Source: Siphonodentalium dalli (taxonomy: Eukaryota; Mollusca; Scaphopoda; Gadilida; Siphonodentaliidae). Taken from it: a stretch of 64,000 nucleotides of DNA. The notes beneath the pieces are model-generated. The model made no database searches. It saw only the letters and a list, made by a program, of their open reading frames with translations, and had not been told where the DNA came from. The position numbers and the translations under genes were made by a program. Of this stretch, positions 57,421 to 64,000 are shown one piece after another. The DNA lies in contig CP136065.1 of assembly GCA_032622095.1 (NCBI GenBank), positions 96,669,343 to 96,733,342 on the forward strand. The letters run 5' to 3'. Position 1 is the stretch's first letter. Each line of letters starts with the position of its first letter.

Positions 57421-57504
57421 TTTGGCAGTGAGAGAAACTACTGAAAACACACCTGTTCAAAAATTGCGTACGGTCTCACGCGAATAACGGTTTTAGTGTG
57501 TACT

Positions 57505-59985
57505 AGCAGGGTTACCCGGCGTTGCCCAGGTTAATGCGATGTGAAACCATCTGTATGCTGTGGATATTTGTTGGGAATAGAGAACACTTAAAGTGTTATA
57601 CGTTTTCTCATAGATTGTATATTCAAATAGCATCACAAAACATGATCATTACAGTCATGGAATATAAGTAGTGGCCCACCTTGTCAATTGTCATTCTGTT
57701 TATCTCAATTAATCCGTTCCACCAATAATGAAGTATTTATTTATTTACAACTGCGTAATCGTCAGACGTTATAATATGACACATGGACATCATAAAGACA
57801 TTAGTTCGCATAAATAAAAGATGACAATTGGGTTTTACATATTGAGATGTATCAATCAATCTAGTGTGTTGGACTAAGATCTCGAGGATACCTGGCTATC
57901 ATATCTCCATACAGATGTTTCCAAGAAATTTCCAGGTGCTCATGGTGCTATATATTGGTTAACTTTTCTCAGTTTCAACGAAATGTTGCTGCGCAAGTAT
58001 ATCAGCTACATCTGCCAGACACAGAGCGAGATTTTGAGTTGTTTATGTCAGTCGATGAGTCTGTTCTAAACCCCTTGTCAGATGTCAGTATTGGGAGGAT
58101 CCTGAAAAGTCATGTGCATTTTATTGTATATCAGAAGAAACTATATATGACTGCACACTGTGACCACTATTTTTGAACAGGTCTTCCATATCTCCTGACA
58201 AATTGTAACTTTTTTTGTGGAAACTGTATTGAATGGAACAGACTCAATTTTGTTATAATATATATGCAATCCTCTGACGGTTCGAGGTCTCTCAGTTTGC
58301 ACGAATATATGTATCTCTTCAATAGAATGATAAATATACGTTTAATGCTTATTCTATGTATATCTTTTTGCTAACTCATTGTGTGAATGTCCTGATTGCC
58401 ATCTCCATATAAATATGACAGTTAAGGAGATATAATTGTTCAAGTGACTTATAAGTGGGTTACCATTTGTCGGGATTGTGAAATGTGAACGCCCAAATCT
58501 CCTTTAAATTATATGGAGATGACCTGGGTGACTATATAACTTATATGTGGATATCGGCGAATAGCAATCTTATCTATGATAGTGCATATCCGCTCGCCAT
58601 CCGTGACGCAAACGACACCAAATGTGATTTAATTCATAGTATATCATTAGATAAAAACATGTATGAATTTGTTGGAAATTAGTGCCAAATATATTTGTAT
58701 CAGCTTTTGCCTCTTTTGACATATTTAAACCACGCCCATTAGACTCATGGATGCATGATATACTGGCGATGATTATAGATATGTTTGGTGGTAATAAGCA
58801 ACTAAACAAAATATGAGAATAGTTATGAACCCACATCTCTCACCCAAACGACAGCAATTTGCCGTCACTAAATCACACGATGATATTCCTCGTATCATAG
58901 AGAAGAATAATATATCAATTTGTTGGAAATCTGGGCTAAAAATAGTTTATTAAATCAATAGTTGATGCAACGCTGACTCGAACAACGCCATATTGCGGAG
59001 GTGATGTATTCGTTTGGTGGAAATCGGCGACAAAACTAATTCACCATATTTTTTTAATTTTGCCGACCTCCCCCTTTTCTTCCCCTGACACCAACAGCAC
59101 CATTTTAATCATCTCTCACCTAAACAGCACCACTATGGCGTCTTTAAATCACACGATTCGATTCCTCGTATCATGGATAAGAACGTGTATCAATTTGGTG
59201 GAAATTGGCGCCAAAATAATTGTGCATCAATTTTGTGCCCCTGTCCCTTTCAACACACCACTGACTCTAATGAGGCCACATTTGACAGATATAAGCCAAA
59301 CCATTAGACTCTTCATACCATGGGGATGCTTCTGTATAAGTGTGGTGGCAATCGGCGACTAAACCAATTATTATCAAATTTAGTGCCCACCCCCTCCCAA
59401 TCTCTCATCGTTTGGACAACAATTTGGCGTTCTTAAATCGCACAATTAGATTCCTTGTATCACGAAGAAGAATATATATCAATTTGGTGGAAATCGGCGC
59501 TAAAATTAGTTTTATCAATTTTGTTACCCCTCTTCCCTTTCGTGCAACCCTGACTCGAACGACGCCACTTTTGACATATTTAAACCACACCGTTGGATTC
59601 TTCATATCATGTGGATGATTATATGTAAGTTTCGTGGCAATCGGCGATAGAAAAAAAAATAATCTTCCCCTCCCCCCTTCCGAGCACCCCTGACGCGAAC
59701 GGCGCGACTTTTGCCATATTTAAAACACACCATTGGATTCCTCATATTATGGGGATCATTATATATAAGTTTCGTGGCAATCGCCGACAATTTTTGTTCT
59801 GCCCCTCCCCCCTTTCTGCCCCTGACAACAACGGCGTCACTTTAGAAAATTTTAACCCCGACCATTATCTTTCTCGTAAAATGTTACTCCTAGTAGACCC
59901 CTTTGGCATCATCTAGATGGTCCCCTGTGTATTTCTATAGAACACAGACAGACAGACAGACAGACATTCGCAAATATAGATATAG
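57505..59985 (+). mobile_element. Pearl-like element with ~145-bp core units and ACAG microsatellite
   Basis: The left end, ACTAGCAGGGTTACCCGGCGTTGCCC, resembles those at 16802 and 17541. About seven or more degenerate ~145-bp units carry TT.GTGG.AATCGGCGA (near 59017, 59195, 59340, 59483, 59628 and 59769), CCCCTGAC.CNAACGGC and CATATTTAAACCACACC. The right end is ACAGACAGACAGACAGACAT then AATATAGATATAGATATAG. Short open frames at 57955, 59060 and 59340 are repeat-derived or unrecognised. Confidence 0.75.
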
Positions 59986-60015
59986 ATATAGAACATATTT
60001 AATTGACCACCCATC

Positions 60016-60465
60016 ATGTATATTATGCAGCGCATAGGCCTATACCACAATGTTGTGAAATAGGCGCTCTACAAATGTGAACAAGAGGTACGCTGTCGCG
60101 TGGCATTTGCCCCAGACCGTAGCAATTCGGATTAAGCATGGACGGTATCACCATACCAAATATCAGCTAAATCTGCCCAGCGGTTGCTGAACAATAATGC
60201 AAAATGTTTGTACGGACGGACAAAATTGAATTTTCTAAGTAAAAAAGGGCCATAACTCTGGTGAAAATGGGTGGACGAAACCCGCGCTATGCATGTAGCT
60301 GTTCCCCCATGCTGCTCTATCACCATACCGAATATCAGCTAAATCTGCCCAGCGGTTGCTGAACAATAATGCTAAATGTTTGTACGGACGTACAGACGTA
60401 CGTACGGATGGAGACGTCGACTATATACCCGCCCACTTCAAGTCGGGGGCATAATAATAATAATA
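60016..60465 (+). repeat. Interspersed repeat ending in an ATA microsatellite
   Basis: AATGTTGTGAAATAGGCGCTCTACAAATG near the left, then two copies about 170 bp apart of TATCACCATACC.AATATCAGC followed by CAGCGGTTGCTGAACAATAATGC. It ends GGGGGCATAATAATAATAATATGG. Confidence 0.7.
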
Positions 60466-60639
60466 TGGCTAGTCATTGTGATTATTCAGTTCATATATAT
60501 TGACAATCATATTGATCAATATAGCTAGCAATGGTTCATAGTCTACACGCGAGTAGGTGTGCCGGCACTCACTATAGCTAACCAAGGTGTTATGTCTATC
60601 TAGCCAGTTACATTAGTCACTATAGACGTAAAGGGGCAA

Positions 60640-63600
60640 ACATGAGCAATAAAGAGCCTTAAAAATTCCTCCTTATCAGTTTGGAAGATATGTAGGAAAA
60701 TTGTTACAGATGGATCGCATCTAGGTCTGACCATGGAAATGCCACGCGACAGGCGCGTTTGACACCAGCTGACCAAAGTTACAGGATGCGACCTATAAAT
60801 ATAATATCAATAAAGAGCGTTTATTTTCAGTCCAGAAGATATTTGGGGGGATTGGTGCACAAAAGTAAAATGACAAGGGAATGTCACGGGATAGGTTCTG
60901 TTGACCTAAAATAATTTAAAAGTGCACTAAGTATTAACAATAAAGAGCGTTTATTATCAACTTAAAATATAGATGTAACTTTATTCTCAGAGGCATGCAA
61001 TAGGTGCTGATTTGAAGGGCCACTAGTAATGGGCCACACGACTAGGATAATGTCATGTGACAGGTGCCTTTGACATCGGGTTACTTAAAATGGGACTTAT
61101 AAATTATATGACCAATAGAGAGCATGTATTATCAGTCCAGAAGATATGTGAGAAATTCGGTGCACATCAGTATTTGCGCCCTAGTAAACAACCCGAATTA
61201 AATATCATATGAATTTATGATATACCCATACAATAATGATTGGACCACCCAATGGTAGGACACTGATCTCTGGAAATTGGCATAAGGGTAAATATACCCT
61301 GGGGGTAGGGCCTATAATTCATTCCAATTTGGGGTTAAACACTTAAGGGCCCATCATAGAACATGTCTATGTGCCTATATCTTTGGATTCTGGGCATATA
61401 TGGTTGTTGGGACATATTTGGACCCTCTTGCATCTGGACATGACTCAGCTATCGTTGACATATGTTTTCACTGCACGGGCTCCAATTTGGGGTTCACCAT
61501 TTTAAGGGCCCATCATAGAAAATGGGTATGTGCCTATATCATTGGATTCTGGGCATATAATATCGATGCTGGGACATATCTGCCCAGAATCCAACAATAA
61601 GGCACATACCCATTTCCTATGATGGGCCCTTAAAATGGCAAACCCAAAATCGGAGCCCATGCAATGTAATCCTAAATCAACTATTCCCGCGTCAAGTACG
61701 GATGCATGAGGGTCCAGATATCCCAACATCGATATCATATGCCCAGAATTTAAAGATATAGGCACATACACATTTTCTATGATGGGCCCTTAATTGTTTT
61801 AACCCCAAATTGGAGCCTGTGCTGTGAAAACCTAAGTCAAATATACCTGAGTCATGTACAGATGCAGGACGGTCCAGATATGTCCCAACATCCATATTAT
61901 ATGCAAGAATCCAAAGATATAGGCACATAATCCATTTCTATGATGGGCCCTTAAATGTTTGAACCCCAATATGGAGCCCATGCAGCGAAAACATAAGTCA
62001 ACTATACCTGAGTCTTGTGCACATGCAGAAGTATCCAAATATGTCCCAAAATCCATATTATATGTCCTAAATCCAAAGCTATAGGCACATGTCCATTTTC
62101 TGTGATGTGCCTTTAAATGTTTGAACCCCAAATTGGAGCCCGTGCAGTGAAAACCTAAGTCAACTATACCTGAGTCATGTCCAGATGCAGGAGGGTACAG
62201 ATATGTCCCAACATCCATATTATATGCCAGAATCCAAAGATATAGGCACATAACAATTTTCTACGATGGGCCCATAAAATGGCGAACCCCAAATTTGAGC
62301 CCGTGCAGTGTAAACCTAAGTTAACTATACATGAGTCATGTCCAGATGGAGGAGGGTCCAGGTATCCATAGTATATGCCCAGAATCCAAAGAATAGGCCC
62401 TACTCCTCGGGTATATTTGACCTTATGCCAATTTCAATCGGTTAGTGTACCCACGATTGGATGATCCAATCATTGGGTATATCATAAATTCATATGATCA
62501 TTTAATTAAAGTTGTTTAGTCTGGATACTTTTGTGCACAGATTTTCTCACATATCTTCTCGGCTGATAATAAATGCTCTTTATTGATCATATAATTTACT
62601 AGTCTCCTTTTAAGTGACCTGATGTATAAGGCGCCTATATCACATGACATTACCAGGGTAATGTGACCAGGGTAATGTGACAAATCTGCACAAAATACTA
62701 GTGGACCTTCAATCAGCACTTATTGCATGCCTCTCCGGAAAAAAATTACATCTATATTTTAAGTTGATAATAAACGCTCTTTATTGTTAATTATTAGTGG
62801 CCGCTTTAAATTATTTCAGGTCAACAGAATATATATCGTAAAATTCCCCGCGTCATTTTACTTTTGTGCACCAATTTCCCCACACATCTTCTGGACTGAT
62901 AAAAAACGCTCTTTATTGATCATATAATTTATTAGTCCCATTTTATGTGACCTGATGTAAAAGGCAGCTATCATATGGCAATATCATGGTCATGTGACCA
63001 ATCTGCATCAATTACTAGTGGCACTTCAAATCAGAACTTGTTGCATGCCTCTCCGAAAAAAAAATACATCTATATTTTAAGTTGACAATAAACGCTCTTT
63101 ATTGTTAATTATTAGTGCCGCTTTAAATTATTTGAGGTCAACATAATCTATATCGTGACATTCCCCGCGTCATTTAACTTTTGTGCACCAATTTCCCCAC
63201 ACATTTTCTGGACTGATAACAAACGCTCTTTATTTATCATATAATTTATAAGTCCCATTTTATGTGACCTGATGTAAAAGGCGCATATTAGATGGCATTA
63301 TCCTGGTCATGTAACCAATCTGCATCAATTACTAGTGGCATTTCAAATCAGCACCTGTTGCATGCCTCTCTGGATAAAGTTAAATCTATATTTTAAGTTT
63401 ATAATAAACGCTCTTTATTGTTAATTAATAGTGCCTCTTTAAATTATTTGAGGTCAACAGAACCTATCCCGTGACATTCCCCACGTCATTGTATTTGTGC
63501 ACAAATTCCCCAACATATCTTATGGACTGATAATAAACGCTCTTTATTTACCATATAGGCTTAATTTATTTGCCCCACCTTTAAGTTTAGGTCATCTTGT

Positions 63601-63770
63601 GTCAAATGTGTCTATCGCATGACATTCCAATGGTCAGTCAACGATGCTCTTGTCTCACATATCTTCTGCATCTGAGGTGATAATAAACGCTCTTTATTGA
63701 TTATATAATTTACTTGTACCCCTTTATAAGTTGTCTGGGGTCAACGGCACATATTCTATAAGCTTACATG
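60640..63770. mobile_element. ~3.1 kb inverted tandem-array (fold-back) structure
   Basis: The left arm has + units with AATAAAGAGCGTTTATTATCA (near 60647, 60808, 60942 and 61110). The right arm has the same motif inverted (near 62567, 62770, 62903, 63085, 63220, 63408, 63533 and 63680). Shared details include GTGCACCAATTTCCCCACAC / TTGGTGCACAAAAGTAAAATGAC and GAGGCATGCAATAGGTGCTGA. The centre (61190-62510) is a second inverted array. Arms are unequal, the right one being longer. No coding potential is seen. Confidence 0.88.
61195..62500. repeat. Central inverted array of ~160-bp 'GGGCCCATCATAGAA' units
   Basis: Two + units (AAGGGCCCATCATAGAA near 61347 and 61504) meet five inverted units (TATGATGGGCCCTTAA near 61617, 61780, 61940, 62100 and 62262) around 61580. 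The outer borders TATGAATTTATGATATACCC and its inverse also pair. The overlapping open frames on both strands are repeat translations, not proteins. Confidence 0.88.
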
Positions 63771-63864
63771 TGTCAATTTGTCCATGCCTGTCAATTTTCA
63801 CTGACCAGATTGCAACTATTTTGATTATGTAATTAGTTATTTAGTTTAATTAGTTATTAGTTCC

Positions 63865-63940
63865 CTTTTAATACCTCCCGGCTATATAAGCCGGGCAAAT
63901 GAACAAACAGACAAATAAAATTGAGTTTTATTAGTACAAA
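63865..63940 (+). repeat. CCCGGCTATATAAGCCGGG hairpin and ACAGACA tail
   Basis: A perfect 7-bp stem hairpin (CCCGGCT...AGCCGGG) is followed by AACAAACAGACAAATAAAAT, reminiscent of the right ends of the pearl-like elements. It may mark an element terminus, but the partner end is not identified. Confidence 0.5.
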
Positions 63941-64000
63941 TACCAGAACAAGAATCTTAAGCATTTCCCATGTCAAGTTCTAAAGTCTATGGTTTCTGTG

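Noticed and set aside
61400-62251. Series of related frames rich in GTYL, DSGIVDL and LGF(K)HL motifs
   Set aside because: Translation of the ~160-bp inverted array, present in both orientations; no start, splice or conservation evidence.
1-64000. tRNA, rRNA or other structured RNA genes
   Set aside because: I saw no convincing cloverleaf or rRNA-like segment by eye; a covariance-model scan would be needed for a firm negative.

Overview
This is an AT-rich, repeat-dense stretch of animal genomic DNA. The host is most likely a lophotrochozoan, and I favour a bivalve or other marine mollusc. The reasons are spliced genes with GT/AG introns and many long degenerate repeats of types that recur in mollusc genomes. 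These include an AGCTCACCTGAG-led repeat, a TATACCCCC...GGGGGTATACTGG-led repeat, an AGCTCAACTT...AAGTTGAGCTA element, and elements with a tandem core followed by an ACAG-type microsatellite resembling the oyster 'pearl' type. Nothing looks prokaryotic. The taxonomic call is an inference from repeat style, not from a search.

One cellular gene is well supported: a five-coding-exon short-chain dehydrogenase/reductase (SDR) on the + strand (18573-39301). Its exons join with matching phases into 332 residues. It has an N-terminal membrane anchor, TGxxxGxG, NNAG and the N-S-Y-K catalytic tetrad (N142, S169, Y182, K186), and resembles the retinol / 17-beta-hydroxysteroid dehydrogenase branch (SDR9C). 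Its introns are crowded with transposons: two TTAA-ended MITEs in intron 1; a ~4.6 kb fold-back element, a TA-ended MITE and a palindromic TTAA MITE in intron 2; double-hairpin elements and AGCTCACCTGAG repeats in intron 3; and a partial copy of exon 4 plus three further elements in intron 4. One weaker spliced exon (possibly BED-finger-like) lies on the - strand at 54245-54383.

The most striking object is a ~5.7 kb DNA transposon (5466-11152). Its ~135-bp terminal inverted repeats enclose one long, intronless but decayed coding region (6219-10364). The predicted protein has an N-terminal Cys/His region, a central domain with GGMHLLM- and GHRNYARY-type motifs, an FEN1/XPG-like nuclease region (EAD, DDTD, SGCDT...GIGK) and a C-terminal CXC-like cysteine cluster. 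I do not recognise it as a standard transposase superfamily.

Layout: 1-5.4 kb, short repeats and palindromes; 5.5-11.2 kb, the transposon; 12-18.2 kb, dispersed repeats, a 34-bp satellite (14.4-15.5 kb) and pearl-like elements; 18.5-39.3 kb, the SDR gene; 39.6-53.8 kb, nested MITEs and tandem-core repeats, including a 3.2 kb element with an 8-bp target duplication inside another element; 54-55 kb, one possible exon; 55.5-63.9 kb, two large inverted tandem-array structures and a pearl-like element. Three independent inverted arrays of tandem repeats in one window are an unusual concentration of fold-back architecture.
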